Positions 19,499 to 30,269 are shown, counted from the first letter of the stretch. The stretch: DNA of 64,000 bases from Pseudidiomarina donghaiensis (GCF_900116895.1 NZ_FPCF01000001.1:248001-312000); one strand, 5' to 3'. The notes: a model not told the origin generated them from the sequence alone. Program-made: numbers and translations.

Positions 19499-20794
19499 AT
19501 GGTCGCAAGAGCGCATAAAGCGCGCACCTCACATAGTAACGAGCAGCAGCTCGAGCTGGGCATTCAGGCAGCCCCTGACTTTGCTCAGCCAACGCTGTGG
19601 CAGCGTTGCAGTGACTGGTGGGCGGCCGACACTAATTTGCTCTATGACCGCGTAATTATATGGCTAAGCCTAACCCTCATCGCTATTGGTTTGATCATGG
19701 TTAGCTCGGCCTCGTTCCCAGCCGCAGAGCGTCTAACGGGGAACCCGTTTCACTTTGTGTTGCGGCATGGTTTGTACGTGTTGTTAGGGCTGAGTTTGCT
19801 GTTTACCGTGATGCAAATACCGATTGGTTGGTGGCACAACGGTAGTGGCGTGCTATTGCTGATTTCACTCGGCATGTTGGCCACGGTGTTGGTTATAGGT
19901 CATGAAGTAAACGGCGCCAAGCGTTGGATAAAATTCGGCCCGCTGACATTGCAAGTGGCTGAGGTCGCTAAGTTATTCTTTGTGATTTATATGTCGAGCT
20001 ATCTCACCCGTCGAGTCGATGAAGTGCAAGACAACATGCGCGGCTTCTTGAAGCCTATGGTGGTGCTGTTCTTATTCGCGGTACTGTTGTTATCGCAGCC
20101 CGACTTCGGCTCATTAGTCGTGATGACCTGTATTGTCATTGGCATGTTGTTTTTGGCAGGCGCCAGAATTTGGCAATTTTTTGCGGTGATGATGGTATTA
20201 GTCAGCGGCATGGTGCTGTTAATTGTCAAAGAGCAGTATCGCATGCGCCGTATCTTATCCTTTATGGACCCTTGGCAAGACCCGTTTGGTAGCGGTTATC
20301 AGCTAACGCAGTCGCTGATGGCGTTCGGTCGTGGAGACTGGTTCGGTCAAGGCCTCGGCAATAGCATACAAAAACTCCAGTACTTACCAGAGGCGCACAC
20401 TGACTTCATCATGGCCGTTGTCGGCGAAGAGCTTGGCTTCTTTGGTATTATCTTGGTGCTGGTGCTGTCATTTGCGCTAGTGCTGCGTACTATGCAGCTT
20501 GGCCGCAAAGCCTTGGTTGCCGGACATCAGTATGGTGGTTTTGCCGCCTACGGCATTGGTATTTGGTTTGCGTTTCAGGCCATGGTGAACATTGGTGCGG
20601 CAATTGGTTTACTACCCACGAAGGGGCTTACCCTGCCATTAATTAGCTACGGCGGCACCAGCTTATTGATTAGCTGTATTGCTGTGGGCATATTGTTACG
20701 CCTCGATTATGAAGTACGAGTCAGCCAAGTGAAAGTGGCGCCGCGGCGACGCACCACGGCGCGCTCACCTGCCAAAGCCGGAGGTGCAGCATGA
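19499..20794 (+). CDS. ftsW: Septal peptidoglycan polymerase FtsW
   Basis: SEDS-family glycosyltransferase of 431 residues, working with FtsI. An unusually polar N-terminal extension of about 50 residues precedes ten hydrophobic segments. Family motifs include NGAKRWIKFGP, EAHTDFIMAVVGEELGFFG and LPLISYGGTSLL. The C-terminal tail is Arg/Ala-rich ([16 protein letters not shown]). It overlaps murG by 4 bases. Confidence 0.96.
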   Translation: MVARAHKARTSHSNEQQLELGIQAAPDFAQPTLWQRCSDWWAADTNLLYDRVIIWLSLTLIAIGLIMVSSASFPAAERLTGNPFHFVLRHGLYVLLGLSLLFTVMQIPIGWWHNGSGVLLLISLGMLATVLVIGHEVNGAKRWIKFGPLTLQVAEVAKLFFVIYMSSYLTRRVDEVQDNMRGFLKPMVVLFLFAVLLLSQPDFGSLVVMTCIVIGMLFLAGARIWQFFAVMMVLVSGMVLLIVKEQYRMRRILSFMDPWQDPFGSGYQLTQSLMAFGRGDWFGQGLGNSIQKLQYLPEAHTDFIMAVVGEELGFFGIILVLVLSFALVLRTMQLGRKALVAGHQYGGFAAYGIGIWFAFQAMVNIGAAIGLLPTKGLTLPLISYGGTSLLISCIAVGILLRLDYEVRVSQVKVAPRRRTTARSPAKAGGAA

Positions 20795-21891
20795 ACCGTA
20801 TCATGATTGCCGCTGCAGGTACCGGTGGCCACGTTTTTCCTGCATTGGCGGTGGCCGAACAGTTGCGTAGTTATGGCTGGCAAGTGGTGTGGCTTGGCAC
20901 CACCGAGCAACGCTTAGAAAGTCGCGTGGTACCGCAAGCTGGGTTCAAATTAGAGCAAATAGCCATGCAAGGTGTTCGCGGCCATGGTTTGGTACGCAAA
21001 TTAACGATGCCTTGGCGCTTATTCAAAGCGTTTCTACAATGCCGCAAGTTGCTAAAACAACATCAGTCACAGTTGCTGTTGTCGTTTGGTGGCTATGTGT
21101 GTGGGCCGGCAGGTTTAGCTGCGCGCTCACTAGGTGTGCCATTGTTGGTGCACGAGCAAAATGCGGTGGCCGGCATGACCAATAAGTTACTCGCGCGCTT
21201 TGCTGATCACGTCATGGTTGGCTTTGCTGCCGCGAAAGCACAATTGCCGCGGGCCGAAGTGACCGGTAATCCACTGCGCGCAGCCTGGTTGCAACCGGTG
21301 CCGGAGCAACCGCGGCAGGGCTTACGCGTGCTCATTGTCGGCGGTAGCCTAGGGGCGCAAGCCTTAAATGAATCGGTGCCCGCTGCGGTTGCACAGTTGC
21401 CTGAGCCCTTACTGCAGCAATTAACCGTGCAGCATCAATGTGGCCAAGGCCGTGTGGAAGCCGTACAAGCTGCATACCAGAGCACGCAAGTACAAGTGCA
21501 GGTGGATGAGTTTATAACTGACATGCACAGCGCATACAGCAACGCCGATGTAGTGATTTGTCGAGCTGGCGCATTGACTGTGGCTGAACTTGCAGTGGTT
21601 GGCACACCAGCTATTTTTGTGCCCTTACCGCACGCTGTTGATGATCATCAAACCGCCAATGCCGGTGAGCTAGTTCATGCCGAGGCGGCACGGTTGTTGC
21701 CACAAAGCGAATTAGTCCAAATAGCCCCTTTGGTAGCATTACTCAGCGAACTGCTAAGTGATGCTGAATTGCGCTCAACGATGCGGAAAAATGCCAAGCA
21801 TGCAGCGTACCCAGCGGCCACTGAAGCCGTGGTGAACCAATGCGAACGCTGGGCGAACCCAGAACAATTAAAGGTAGGCAGTAAATCATGA
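20791..21891 (+). CDS. murG: Lipid II synthase MurG
   Basis: GT-B glycosyltransferase of 366 residues that adds GlcNAc to lipid I on the inner leaflet. N-terminal glycine-rich loop [16 protein letters not shown], lipid-binding loop [12 protein letters not shown], and donor-site motifs [12 protein letters not shown] and [16 protein letters not shown] are present. Overlaps ftsW and murC. Confidence 0.97.
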   Translation: MNRIMIAAAGTGGHVFPALAVAEQLRSYGWQVVWLGTTEQRLESRVVPQAGFKLEQIAMQGVRGHGLVRKLTMPWRLFKAFLQCRKLLKQHQSQLLLSFGGYVCGPAGLAARSLGVPLLVHEQNAVAGMTNKLLARFADHVMVGFAAAKAQLPRAEVTGNPLRAAWLQPVPEQPRQGLRVLIVGGSLGAQALNESVPAAVAQLPEPLLQQLTVQHQCGQGRVEAVQAAYQSTQVQVQVDEFITDMHSAYSNADVVICRAGALTVAELAVVGTPAIFVPLPHAVDDHQTANAGELVHAEAARLLPQSELVQIAPLVALLSELLSDAELRSTMRKNAKHAAYPAATEAVVNQCERWANPEQLKVGSKS

Positions 21892-23384
21892 GTGAAATGA
21901 GTCGTCATCAATACTTTCAAGGCCACCCGCCGCTTATGCGTCGTGTGTCACGTATCCATTTTTTGGGTATAGGTGGCGCGGGCATGGCCGGTATTGCGGA
22001 AGTACTGTTGAATCAAGGCTATGCCATTAGCGGCTCAGACATGGCCGAAAGCGCGAATACCTCGCGTTTGCGAGAGTTAGGTGCAACCGTGTTTATTGGC
22101 CACCATGCGGCAAACATCAAAGATGCCAATGTTATGGTTGTTTCTTCCGCCATTAAAGCCGACAACCCAGAAGTTATTGCCGCAAAAGAACAGAATGTTC
22201 CTATTGTGCGCCGGGCAGAAATGCTGGCTGAACTTATGCGTTTTCGTTACGGCATTGCTGTTGCTGGAACGCATGGCAAAACCACCACCACCAGCTTGAT
22301 TGCGAGTTTATTTGCAGCCGATGAGCGCGACCCAACCTTTGTTATTGGTGGGCTCTTAAAAGGCGCTGGTGCGAACGCACGTTTAGGTACCAGCAAATAC
22401 TTGATTGCCGAGGCTGATGAGTCTGATGCATCATTCTTGCACTTGCAGCCTATGGTTTCTGTGGTGACCAACATTGAAGCCGACCACATGGACACCTATG
22501 ACGGCGACTTTAATAAGCTGCTCGACACTTATTTAGAGTTTTTGCACAACTTGCCGTTTTACGGCTTGGCCGTTATGTGTGTTGACGACCCGGTAGTACG
22601 TGACTTAATTCCGCGCGTAGGCCGTCAGGTCGTGACTTATGGGTTTCATGAAGACGCCGACGTACGGGCGGATAACTACCGCCAACAGGGCGGAAAAAGC
22701 ACCTTCACCGTTTACCGAGACGGCCACAAGCCGCGCGAAGTGACCGTTAATTTGCCGGGTAAACATAACGTGCTCAACGCACTAGCGGCCATTGCGGTGG
22801 CCAGTGACGAACGCCTGAACGACGATGCTATTTTTGCGGCACTTGAGCAATTTGGTGGTATAGGTCGTCGCTTTGAGCACTTAGGCGCATTTGCCCGCGT
22901 TCACGATGGCCAACAAGGCGACGTATTGCTGGTGGATGATTACGGTCACCACCCGTCGGAAGTGGCTGCAACTATTGCCGCGGCGCGTGCCGGTTGGCCT
23001 GAGCGGCGTATCGTGATGGCCTTTCAACCGCATCGTTATTCACGTACCCGTGACTTATTTGATGACTTTGCTGCCGTACTTAGTGAAGTTGATGTGTTGC
23101 TGTTGCTTGACGTCTACAGCGCTGGCGAGGCGCCGGTAACCGGTGCCGATAGTCGTGCCTTAGCGCGGGCCATTCGTTTGCGCGGAAAAATAGAACCTAT
23201 CTATGTCGGTGATCGCAGCGAGTTGTACACCGTGCTTGCTGACGCTCTTCGCCCGAATGACCTTTTGCTGGCGCAAGGCGCCGGTAATATTACCGCTATT
23301 GCGCGTGACTTAGTCGCGACTGAATTAGCACCAACGGCATTACGAGAAAAAGCTAAATCACTCGAAGGAGAACAAAGCGCATGA
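21888..23384 (+). CDS. murC: UDP-MurNAc:L-alanine ligase
   Basis: First Mur ligase of the pathway, 498 residues, joining L-alanine to UDP-MurNAc. Motifs: [16 protein letters not shown] (UDP-binding), [12 protein letters not shown] (ATP), [10 protein letters not shown] and [18 protein letters not shown] at 21888 overlaps the murG stop; a second in-frame ATG at 21897 is possible. The stop overlaps the ddl start by 4 bases. Confidence 0.97.
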   Translation: MSEMSRHQYFQGHPPLMRRVSRIHFLGIGGAGMAGIAEVLLNQGYAISGSDMAESANTSRLRELGATVFIGHHAANIKDANVMVVSSAIKADNPEVIAAKEQNVPIVRRAEMLAELMRFRYGIAVAGTHGKTTTTSLIASLFAADERDPTFVIGGLLKGAGANARLGTSKYLIAEADESDASFLHLQPMVSVVTNIEADHMDTYDGDFNKLLDTYLEFLHNLPFYGLAVMCVDDPVVRDLIPRVGRQVVTYGFHEDADVRADNYRQQGGKSTFTVYRDGHKPREVTVNLPGKHNVLNALAAIAVASDERLNDDAIFAALEQFGGIGRRFEHLGAFARVHDGQQGDVLLVDDYGHHPSEVAATIAAARAGWPERRIVMAFQPHRYSRTRDLFDDFAAVLSEVDVLLLLDVYSAGEAPVTGADSRALARAIRLRGKIEPIYVGDRSELYTVLADALRPNDLLLAQGAGNITAIARDLVATELAPTALREKAKSLEGEQSA

Positions 23385-24304
23385 GTCAGGGCAATTCGTT
23401 CGGCAAGGTTGCCGTGTTGTGTGGCGGCCATTCAGCAGAGCGCGAAGTATCGTTGCGCTCTGGGCAAACCGTACTTGCAGCGTTACAGCAGCAAGGCATT
23501 GACGCCCATGCGTTTGACCCCGCAGAGCAGCCGTTAACGGCACTTCTTAGCGAACAATTTGCGCGCGCCTTTGTTGTGTTGCACGGGCGTGGCGGTGAAG
23601 ACGGCACCATTCAAGGTGCATTGCAGTACTTGGGCATTCCATATACCGGCAGCGGCGTGTTAGGGTGCGCGCTAGCTATGGATAAAGTAAGAACCAAGCA
23701 GGTCTGGCAAGCGGCTGGGCTACCGGTTGCACCAAGCGCCGTTATTACGCGCGACAAAGCGGTCGACTGGCTAGGATTAATTGACGAGCTTGGTGGCAAA
23801 GTCATGGTCAAGCCGGCTCAAGAAGGCAGCAGTATTGGTATGAGCCCTGCTAACAGCGCCGAAGAATTAGAACAAGCAGTCGCTTTAGCGCACCGTTATG
23901 ACAATGAAGCTTTGGTCGAAAGCTGGTTAAGTGGGCCAGAGTATACGGTTTCTATATTAGGAGACCAGGCATTACCAGCGATACGGGTGCAGTCGACCCA
24001 CGAATTTTATGACTATGACGCCAAGTACCAAGCGGGTGATACGCAGTACCATTGTCCAGCCGGTTTGTGTGAACTGGAAGAGCGCGCGTTAGAGCAGTTA
24101 GCCGTAACCGCGTTTCGTGCACTAGGCGGTCGCGGCTGGGGCCGTATTGATGTGATGTGTGACAAAGACGGAAACTTTAAATTGCTTGAAGCCAATATGG
24201 TTCCGGGCATGACCACAAAAAGCTTAGTGCCAATGGCGGCGAAAGCAGTGGGCTTAAGTTTTGAGCAATTAGTGCTACGCATACTCGAACAAAACGAGGT
24301 GTAA
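23381..24304 (+). CDS. ddl: D-alanine:D-alanine ligase
   Basis: ATP-grasp enzyme of 307 residues supplying D-Ala-D-Ala to Mur[16 protein letters not shown] at the N-terminus, [14 protein letters not shown], the ATP-binding [13 protein letters not shown] and the C-terminal metal-binding [11 protein letters not shown] are typical. Position between murC and ftsQ corresponds to E. coli ddlB. Confidence 0.96.
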   Translation: MSQGNSFGKVAVLCGGHSAEREVSLRSGQTVLAALQQQGIDAHAFDPAEQPLTALLSEQFARAFVVLHGRGGEDGTIQGALQYLGIPYTGSGVLGCALAMDKVRTKQVWQAAGLPVAPSAVITRDKAVDWLGLIDELGGKVMVKPAQEGSSIGMSPANSAEELEQAVALAHRYDNEALVESWLSGPEYTVSILGDQALPAIRVQSTHEFYDYDAKYQAGDTQYHCPAGLCELEERALEQLAVTAFRALGGRGWGRIDVMCDKDGNFKLLEANMVPGMTTKSLVPMAAKAVGLSFEQLVLRILEQNEV

Positions 24305-24305
24305 G

Positions 24306-25031
24306 GTGGCGGCGGTACGCTGGCAGTTTTGGCTAGGTTTTAGCTTTTTTATCAGCGTAATCGTCGGAGCGATAGCGGGAGCCGTGTCGTTGTATTACGT
24401 GGCCATGGATGCCAACGAGGTACCGTTAAAACGTTTGGTGGTGCAGGGCGAACTGCATTATCTAGACCGCACCGAGGTGCGACAAGCGTTAGCCGGTGAG
24501 CCGTTAGGGAGTTTCTTCTCGGCTGATGTGGATGTGATTCGCCAGCGTTTAGAGGCACATCCTTGGATAGCACAGGCTTCGGTGCGCAAAGAATGGCCCG
24601 ACATATTACGGGTGTTTGTCGTAGAGCAACAACCGCTAGGGCACTGGAACGAACAACAACGACCAAACGCACTAGTAACCCGTGATGGCACGGTGTTTGA
24701 GGTCGATAAAACAGAGATAGACGTGCTATTGCCGAAGTTATTTGGGCCCGAGCACGCAGTGAAAGAAACCGTTGAGCAATATCAGCAAGTGCATGAGTTG
24801 CTTGAACTAAACGGCCACACAGTGGTGGCGTTAACCTTAACGGAGCGGTTTGCGGTAGACGTTGAGTTAATGTCAGGCATTAAGCTGCATATTGGCCGCG
24901 AAGGTTTATTGGAACGAGTACAGCGATTTATTGACTTGTTCCCGACAATTATTCGGCACCAAACACAGCCGATAGATTATGTCGATTTACGTTATGACAC
25001 CGGCGTTGCGGTGGCCTGGAAACAATCATAG
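24306..25031 (+). CDS. ftsQ: Cell division protein FtsQ
   Basis: Bitopic division protein of 241 residues: cytoplasmic N-terminus, transmembrane helix about 8-31 and periplasmic POTRA domain (LKRLVVQGELHYLDRTEVRQAL) followed by the beta domain that binds FtsB/FtsL. The start codon is GTG at 24306 with GAGG seven bases upstream. A gap of 51 bases separates it from ftsA. Confidence 0.94.
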   Translation: MAAVRWQFWLGFSFFISVIVGAIAGAVSLYYVAMDANEVPLKRLVVQGELHYLDRTEVRQALAGEPLGSFFSADVDVIRQRLEAHPWIAQASVRKEWPDILRVFVVEQQPLGHWNEQQRPNALVTRDGTVFEVDKTEIDVLLPKLFGPEHAVKETVEQYQQVHELLELNGHTVVALTLTERFAVDVELMSGIKLHIGREGLLERVQRFIDLFPTIIRHQTQPIDYVDLRYDTGVAVAWKQS

Positions 25032-25082
25032 AAACAGAGTTAGAAAGCACAACAAGCGGACATAAAAAGAGAGCATAAAAAC

Positions 25083-26315
25083 ATGTCAAAAGCAGCAGAA
25101 CGCAACATGGTCGTAGGGCTAGATATAGGCACCAGTAAGGTGGTTGCGCTAATTGGCGAGGTAATGCCAGACGCGGAAATTAGCGTTATTGGCGTTGGCG
25201 CGGCAGCTGCGCGTGGCATGGATAAAGGCGGTGTGAACGACTTAAACCTGGTGGTGCAGTCTATTCAACGTGCCGTCGAAGAAGCAGAACTGATGGCCGA
25301 TTGTCGTGTGGCTTCGGTGTATTTGAACATATCTGGCCGCCATATTGCCTGCCAAAATGAGTCAGGCATGGTGCCGATTAACGAAGCTGAAGTGACTCAA
25401 GATGACGTGGACAGCGTAATTCATGCGGCTAAGTCGGTGCCCATTGCGCAAGAGCGCCGCATTTTGCATGTATTACCGCAAGAATTCATTATCGACTCGC
25501 AAGAAAGCATTAAAAGCCCGATTGGCATGTCAGGCGTGCGTATGGAAGCCAAAGTGCACATTATCACCTGCGCCAACGACATGGCGAAGAACATTGTCAA
25601 AGCGGTGGAGCGTTGTGGCTTAACCGTTGACCGATTAATTTTCTCGGCGTTGGCTTCTAGCTACTCGGTGCTTACTGAAGACGAGAAAGATCTCGGCGTG
25701 GCCTTAGTTGATATGGGCGCCGGCACTATTGATATCAATATTTATACCGGCGGCGTACTGCGCCACACGGCGGTAATTCCGGCAGCGGGTAATCAGGTAA
25801 CCAGCGATATAGCGAAAATATTCCGCACCCCGCTGAACCATGCCGAAGAAATTAAAACCAAGTATGCATGTGCGCTGCGCGAGTTAGTGAGCAAAGACGA
25901 CAACATTGAAGTGCCGTCAGTAGGCGGGCGCCCATCGCGCACCATGCAACGTCATATTTTGGCCGAAGTGGTCGAGCCGCGTTATCAAGAATTATTTGAA
26001 TTAATTCGCGATCAAATAAACCAAAGCGGCTTAGAAGATCAAATTGCAGCAGGTATTGTGCTAACCGGTGGCTGCGGCCGCATGGAAGGCGCCATTGAAT
26101 TTGCTGAAGAAATATTTCAAATGCCAGTGCGCTTAGGTGAGCCACTGGGTATGCAAGGCTTGAGCGATTACGTGCAAGACCCAACCTACGCAACAGCGGT
26201 TGGCTTGCTACGTTATGGCCAGGAAGATGTCCAAAACCGCCAACAAGAAGCGAGCACAACAAACGTCATAGGTATGGGGAAACGTTTGCTGAGCTGGTTT
26301 AAAGGCGAATTTTAA
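25083..26315 (+). CDS. ftsA: Cell division protein FtsA
   Basis: Actin-like ATPase of 410 residues that tethers FtsZ to the membrane. Phosphate loop VVGLDIGTSKVVALIGEV, LVDMGAGTIDINIYTGG and GIVLTGGCGRMEGA are the actin-fold motifs. The C-terminus MGKRLLSWFKGEF is the conserved membrane-targeting amphipathic helix. Confidence 0.97.
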   Translation: MSKAAERNMVVGLDIGTSKVVALIGEVMPDAEISVIGVGAAAARGMDKGGVNDLNLVVQSIQRAVEEAELMADCRVASVYLNISGRHIACQNESGMVPINEAEVTQDDVDSVIHAAKSVPIAQERRILHVLPQEFIIDSQESIKSPIGMSGVRMEAKVHIITCANDMAKNIVKAVERCGLTVDRLIFSALASSYSVLTEDEKDLGVALVDMGAGTIDINIYTGGVLRHTAVIPAAGNQVTSDIAKIFRTPLNHAEEIKTKYACALRELVSKDDNIEVPSVGGRPSRTMQRHILAEVVEPRYQELFELIRDQINQSGLEDQIAAGIVLTGGCGRMEGAIEFAEEIFQMPVRLGEPLGMQGLSDYVQDPTYATAVGLLRYGQEDVQNRQQEASTTNVIGMGKRLLSWFKGEF

Positions 26316-26328
26316 GCAAAACAACGTT

Positions 26329-26356
26329 TTGGATATTTGTTAAGGGGTTGTACAAT
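26329..26356 (+). promoter_or_regulatory. Candidate ftsZ promoter
   Basis: TTGGAT (26329-26334), 16 bases, TACAAT (26351-26356), followed by AAAGGAGA and the ftsZ ATG. The -10 is good and the -35 weak. An ftsZ-proximal promoter would fit the separate control of ftsZ known in E. coli. Confidence 0.4.
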
Positions 26357-26379
26357 AAGCAGGTTAAAGGAGAAACAAC

Positions 26380-27606
26380 ATGTCTGAAGTATTCGAAGTA
26401 GTCGACAACTTTGATACAGACGCGGTGATTAAAGTCATCGGCGTCGGTGGCGGCGGAGGTAACGCTGTCAAACATATGATTAATGAGTCTATTGAAGGTG
26501 TGCAATTTATTGTTGCCAACACCGATGCGCAGGCGTTGCGTAATCATGGCGCTCATTCAACTATTCAATTGGGTACCGACATCACCAAAGGCCTTGGTGC
26601 TGGCGCGAACCCAGAAATTGGTCGCCAAGCAGCCGAAGAAGCACGCGATGAAATTCGCAAGCAGCTGCAAGGTGCGGATATGGTCTTTATTGCCGCCGGT
26701 ATGGGCGGTGGTACCGGTACGGGTGCGGCGCCAGTGGTGGCTGAAGTAGCACGCGAACTCGGTATTTTGACTGTGGCCGTGGTCACCAAGCCATTCCCGT
26801 TTGAAGGTCAGCGCCGTATGGCTGCGGCGAAAGAAGGTATTGACCAGTTAGCGCGCAACGTTGACTCGCTAATTACCATTCCAAACGAGAAACTTTTGAA
26901 GGTTTTAGGTAAAGGCACCAGTCTGCTAGATGCATTTGCGAAGGCAAACGACGTATTATTGGGCGCTGTACAAGGTATTTCAGACTTAATTACCCGCGAC
27001 GGCCTGATCAACGTCGACTTTGCAGACGTACGTGCGGTAATGCGCGAAATGGGTACCGCCATGATGGGTACCGGTATTGCGCGTGGTGAAGACCGTGCTC
27101 AAGAAGCCGCAGAAATGGCTATCAACAGCCCACTGTTGGAAGACATCGACTTGTCGGGTGCACGTGGTGTGTTGTTGAACATTACCGCTGGCATGGACCT
27201 GAGCATGGAAGAATTTGAAATTGTCGGTAACGTGGTTAAAGGCTTCGTGTCTGAAAACGCAACAGTTATTGTTGGTACCGTGATCGATATGGATATGTCA
27301 GAAGAGTTACGCGTCACGGTTGTAGCAACCGGTATTGGTGGCGAACGAAAGCCAGATATTTCACTGGTGAACCGTCGTGAGCCAGCGCCAAGCTACGGTC
27401 AACGTACGTCTACCGCACCAAGTGCCCCGCAAGGTGGTTACAGCAATGCTGCGACAGCACGTAAAATGGAACCGGAACTTGATGACGAGCCAATGGAAGA
27501 AGACCCTGTGGTAAGCAGCAAACCAGCAGCTAAGCCTCAGGCGAATCAAGGCAAAGACATGGATTATCTGGATATTCCAGCGTTCTTACGTCGCCAAGTC
27601 GACTAA
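26380..27606 (+). CDS. ftsZ: Cell division GTPase FtsZ
   Basis: Tubulin homologue of 408 residues that forms the Z ring. The GTP-binding signature GGGTGTG is at residues 109-115, and the T7 synergy loop (NVDFADVRAVM) follows at about 210. A variable Pro/Gln-rich linker leads to the conserved C-terminal tail DYLDIPAFLRRQ, which binds FtsA and ZipA. AAAGGAGA precedes the ATG at good spacing. Confidence 0.98.
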   Translation: MSEVFEVVDNFDTDAVIKVIGVGGGGGNAVKHMINESIEGVQFIVANTDAQALRNHGAHSTIQLGTDITKGLGAGANPEIGRQAAEEARDEIRKQLQGADMVFIAAGMGGGTGTGAAPVVAEVARELGILTVAVVTKPFPFEGQRRMAAAKEGIDQLARNVDSLITIPNEKLLKVLGKGTSLLDAFAKANDVLLGAVQGISDLITRDGLINVDFADVRAVMREMGTAMMGTGIARGEDRAQEAAEMAINSPLLEDIDLSGARGVLLNITAGMDLSMEEFEIVGNVVKGFVSENATVIVGTVIDMDMSEELRVTVVATGIGGERKPDISLVNRREPAPSYGQRTSTAPSAPQGGYSNAATARKMEPELDDEPMEEDPVVSSKPAAKPQANQGKDMDYLDIPAFLRRQVD

Positions 27607-27732
27607 TTGTCGGCAAGTCGATTAAGAACTGCTAGATGTTGCGGTTTTTTAGATAATCCGGTAAACTATTGCGCCTTTTGCTAGTCAAAAGACTCAATGG
27701 CTTCTTTGACTTTCAGATTAAGAAGAGCGGAC

Positions 27733-28644
27733 ATGATTAAACAACGTACAATCAAACAGCCTATTGCAACCACGGGTGTGGGCCTGCATAAAGGCAACAA
27801 GGTTCAGCTAACGCTGCGCCCAGCACCTGTGAATACAGGGTTGGTGTTTCGCCGTGTAGACTTGAACCCTGCGGTTGATATTCCTGCTAACGCTGAGTTA
27901 GTGCGGGATACCCGTATGTGTACCTGTCTGATCAACGATGACAACGTGCGCGTGTCGACAGTGGAGCATTTATTGGCCGCTATTGCTGCAATGGGCATCG
28001 ATAACTTAATTATTGAAGTTGATAGCCATGAGATTCCGATCATGGATGGTAGCTCTCACCCCTTTATTTACCTGCTACAGAGCGCGGGCATTGAAGAGCA
28101 GGGCGCAGCGAAAAAGTTTATCAAAATCAAACAGCCTATTCGGGTTGAAGAAGACGACAAATGGGCGGAACTGTTACCCCATGACGGGTTCCGCATCGAT
28201 TTTGCCATCGATTTCGAGCATCCAGCCATTGCCGACACTGGGCAAGTGGTTAGCATTGACTTTAGCAGCAGCAATTTCATCAAAGAAATTAGCCGCGCAC
28301 GCACCTTTGGTTTTATGAAAGACATCGAAATGTTGCGCGCCAATAACCTTGCGTTAGGTGGCAGCTTTGACAACGCCGTAGTGCTTGATGAATTCCGTAT
28401 TCTTAACAGCGACGGTTTGCGTTACGACGACGAGTTCGTGAAGCACAAAGTACTCGACGCCATTGGCGATTTATACATGGGCGGCTATGCCATTTTGGGC
28501 AACTTGCGCGCGTTTAAATCGGGCCATGCGTTAAACAACCAATTGTTGCGTGCCGTGTTGCAGAACCAAGAAGCGTGGGAATTTGTCACCTTTGACGACG
28601 AAGCCACCGCGCCTATTGCGTTCGCCACCCCAGCCTTGGCTTAA
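27733..28644 (+). CDS. lpxC: UDP-3-O-acyl-N-acetylglucosamine deacetylase
   Basis: Zinc amidase of 303 residues catalysing the committed step of lipid A synthesis. Motifs: [29 protein letters not shown] (zinc His), [17 protein letters not shown] and the C-terminal [20 protein letters not shown] with further zinc and catalytic residues. The start at 27733 gives the conserved [11 protein letters not shown]; an upstream in-frame ATG at 27697 is not favoured. The 126-base gap after ftsZ may hold its own weak promoter (TTGCGG-17-TAAACT). Confidence 0.96.
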   Translation: MIKQRTIKQPIATTGVGLHKGNKVQLTLRPAPVNTGLVFRRVDLNPAVDIPANAELVRDTRMCTCLINDDNVRVSTVEHLLAAIAAMGIDNLIIEVDSHEIPIMDGSSHPFIYLLQSAGIEEQGAAKKFIKIKQPIRVEEDDKWAELLPHDGFRIDFAIDFEHPAIADTGQVVSIDFSSSNFIKEISRARTFGFMKDIEMLRANNLALGGSFDNAVVLDEFRILNSDGLRYDDEFVKHKVLDAIGDLYMGGYAILGNLRAFKSGHALNNQLLRAVLQNQEAWEFVTFDDEATAPIAFATPALA

Positions 28645-28650
28645 TTCGGC

Positions 28651-28693
28651 GTAGCCCGGCGTTCTACGCCGGGTGGTGCGCAGCACCGTTAAT
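28651..28693 (+). repeat. Two-hairpin palindromic element, copy 1 (downstream of lpxC)
   Basis: 43 bp element. Hairpin 1: CCCGGCGT-TCT-ACGCCGGG preceded by GTAG. Hairpin 2: GGTGC-GCA-GCACC, then GTTAAT. It pairs with an inverted copy at 28748-28792, so the intergenic region as a whole is a REP-doublet-like (REPIN/BIME-type) structure. Related copies are at 46651, 47089 and 49741. Confidence 0.88.
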
Positions 28694-28694
28694 C

Positions 28695-28740
28695 TCGACG
28701 AACATCATTGATTTCCTATCGACGAACATCACTGATATCC
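28695..28740 (+). repeat. Two tandem 22 bp direct repeats between inverted palindromic elements
   Basis: A unit beginning TCGACGAACATC occurs at 28695-28716 and 28719-28740, differing at two positions and separated by TA. It fills the spacer between the two inverted copies of the two-hairpin element. No further copy was noticed in the window. Confidence 0.85.
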
Positions 28741-28747
28741 ATTAGGC

Positions 28748-28792
28748 ATTAACCGTGGCTACGCCACGTCCCGGCGTAAAACGCCGGGCTAC
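28748..28792 (-). repeat. Two-hairpin palindromic element, copy 2 (inverted, at the dciA 3' end)
   Basis: Read on the minus strand: GTAG, hairpin CCCGGCGT-TTT-ACGCCGGG, then hairpin CGTGGC-GTA-GCCACG, then GTTAAT. The second hairpin differs in sequence from copy 1 but keeps full pairing. The TAG in its leading GTAG is the stop codon of the dciA-like gene (28789-28791). Confidence 0.88.
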
Positions 28793-29274
28793 AGCTCATA
28801 CTTATCGGCCAGTGCCAATAGCTGCGAGCGTAGCGGTTCTTCGCATAATTCCGCTTGTTCACGCAGCTTTCTTACGGCTTCGTTTTCTTTCGGAGCTTCA
28901 GGCTTCGTCTCTATAATGTCTGTTTTTTGAACAGCTTGCAGTGCGGTTTGCGCACTGGCATGAGTGCCTGGCCGCACCCGCACTTCCAAGTCAGTGATCG
29001 GTAACGTAGATCCTGACTGAAAATACGTTATAATGCGACCTTGCTGTTGTTTTAGCCGGCTGGCTAATGCCGCTGATGAAACTTCTAGCACGAGGGTGTG
29101 AGCACGAACAGACACCACTTTACAATGTGCCAACATAGGCGACAGCTGCAATGCATCAAAACAATGTTGCAATTGCTGTTGCCAGAGTTGGTATTGCTCG
29201 GTAAAGTCTGTAAAACGCGCTAAGCGTTGACGGCCGAACAATTGTTGTATATCGCGTGGTCGTTTACGTGCCAT
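28789..29274 (-). CDS. dciA: DUF721/DciA-family protein, probable replicative helicase loader
   Basis: Protein of 161 residues. The N-terminal half (RRPRDIQQLF-like start, then VVSVRAHTLVLEVSSAALASRLKQQQ) matches the DUF721 domain of DciA, which loads DnaB helicase in bacteria lacking DnaC. Location between lpxC and secA is the usual place for this gene in gammaproteobacteria. The C-terminal 60 residues are charged and probably flexible. The stop codon lies inside a palindromic repeat, so the last residues may have been reset by its insertion. Confidence 0.72.
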   Translation of the reverse strand: MARKRPRDIQQLFGRQRLARFTDFTEQYQLWQQQLQHCFDALQLSPMLAHCKVVSVRAHTLVLEVSSAALASRLKQQQGRIITYFQSGSTLPITDLEVRVRPGTHASAQTALQAVQKTDIIETKPEAPKENEAVRKLREQAELCEEPLRSQLLALADKYEL

Positions 29275-29301
29275 AAATAATAATACGCAGCGAGAGATTG
29301 C

Positions 29302-30234
29302 ATGAGTTTAACAGTCTTCTACCGAGGCTCCAAAGTAAAATTCAGCTTCGAGCTAAGCCGTCGACGGATGTTGTCGCTGGCCGGCCTAGCTGCGCTTGGT
29401 GCGGTGGCGTTGGCAAAACCATGGGCACCGGCACAACTTGACGTGAAAGCCGCGCAAGCAAAAATTAACGACGAGAAGATTGCACTTGCCGCCCAGCAAG
29501 AGGTTGTTCGTGAGCTTAAAAACGAAACAGAAAAAAAGCTTACCGCAATGACTATTTATTTAGGCGAAATGCAATCGCAGCTTCGTCGCTTAGATGCACT
29601 TGGGCAGCGTTTAGCTTCTGTTGCCGATCTCGACAACGGTGAATTTGCGTTTACCGAATCTCAAGGCGATATCATGGGTGGCCCTGAGGCGTCCATTTTA
29701 GATGCGCCACGTGTTGATGGCCGTGATGTTATTGAGCAAATCGAAAACATGATGGGCCAGCTGTCAGATAAACAAAAACAGCTTGCCCTACTTGAGTCTG
29801 TGATGATGAGTCACCATATCTCAGCAGAGAGCTATATAGCGGGCCGTCCAATTGAGTCCGGTTGGCTATCGTCGCAGTATGGTATTCGTAAAGACCCATT
29901 TAACGGTCAGCCAGCCATGCACAAAGGCTTAGACTTCGCCAGCCTTGAAGAAGGCGCCGGTGTGTTTGCTACTGGGGCTGGTGTGGTGACTTGGGCCGGC
30001 GAGCGCTCAGGTTACGGTAAACTTATTGAGATTGACCACGGCGGCGGTTTAAAAACCCGTTATGGTCATAGTAAAGAATTGTTGGTGAAAGAAGGCGATG
30101 TGGTAACGCGCGGCCAGAGAATTGCGCTTATCGGCAGTACTGGGCGCTCGACGGGGCCTCATGTTCATTACGAAGTACTGCGTAATAATCGTCAAATCGA
30201 CCCATACAAATTTGTCTATCGTGACGCTGACTAA
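29302..30234 (+). CDS. M23-family (LytM-type) peptidoglycan metallopeptidase
   Basis: Envelope protein of 310 residues: N-terminal signal/anchor helix (about 22-40), a periplasmic coiled coil (about 50-180) and a C-terminal LytM domain. Zinc-site motifs HKGLDF (about 207) and GPHVHYEV (about 286) are intact, so it is probably an active endopeptidase rather than a degenerate EnvC/NlpD-type activator. It lies immediately before secA, a common arrangement. The physiological substrate is not known from sequence. Confidence 0.88.
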   Translation: MSLTVFYRGSKVKFSFELSRRRMLSLAGLAALGAVALAKPWAPAQLDVKAAQAKINDEKIALAAQQEVVRELKNETEKKLTAMTIYLGEMQSQLRRLDALGQRLASVADLDNGEFAFTESQGDIMGGPEASILDAPRVDGRDVIEQIENMMGQLSDKQKQLALLESVMMSHHISAESYIAGRPIESGWLSSQYGIRKDPFNGQPAMHKGLDFASLEEGAGVFATGAGVVTWAGERSGYGKLIEIDHGGGLKTRYGHSKELLVKEGDVVTRGQRIALIGSTGRSTGPHVHYEVLRNNRQIDPYKFVYRDAD

Positions 30235-30269
30235 GCGTCACGGTTGTTACAACAGGAACTAAAACTCAC

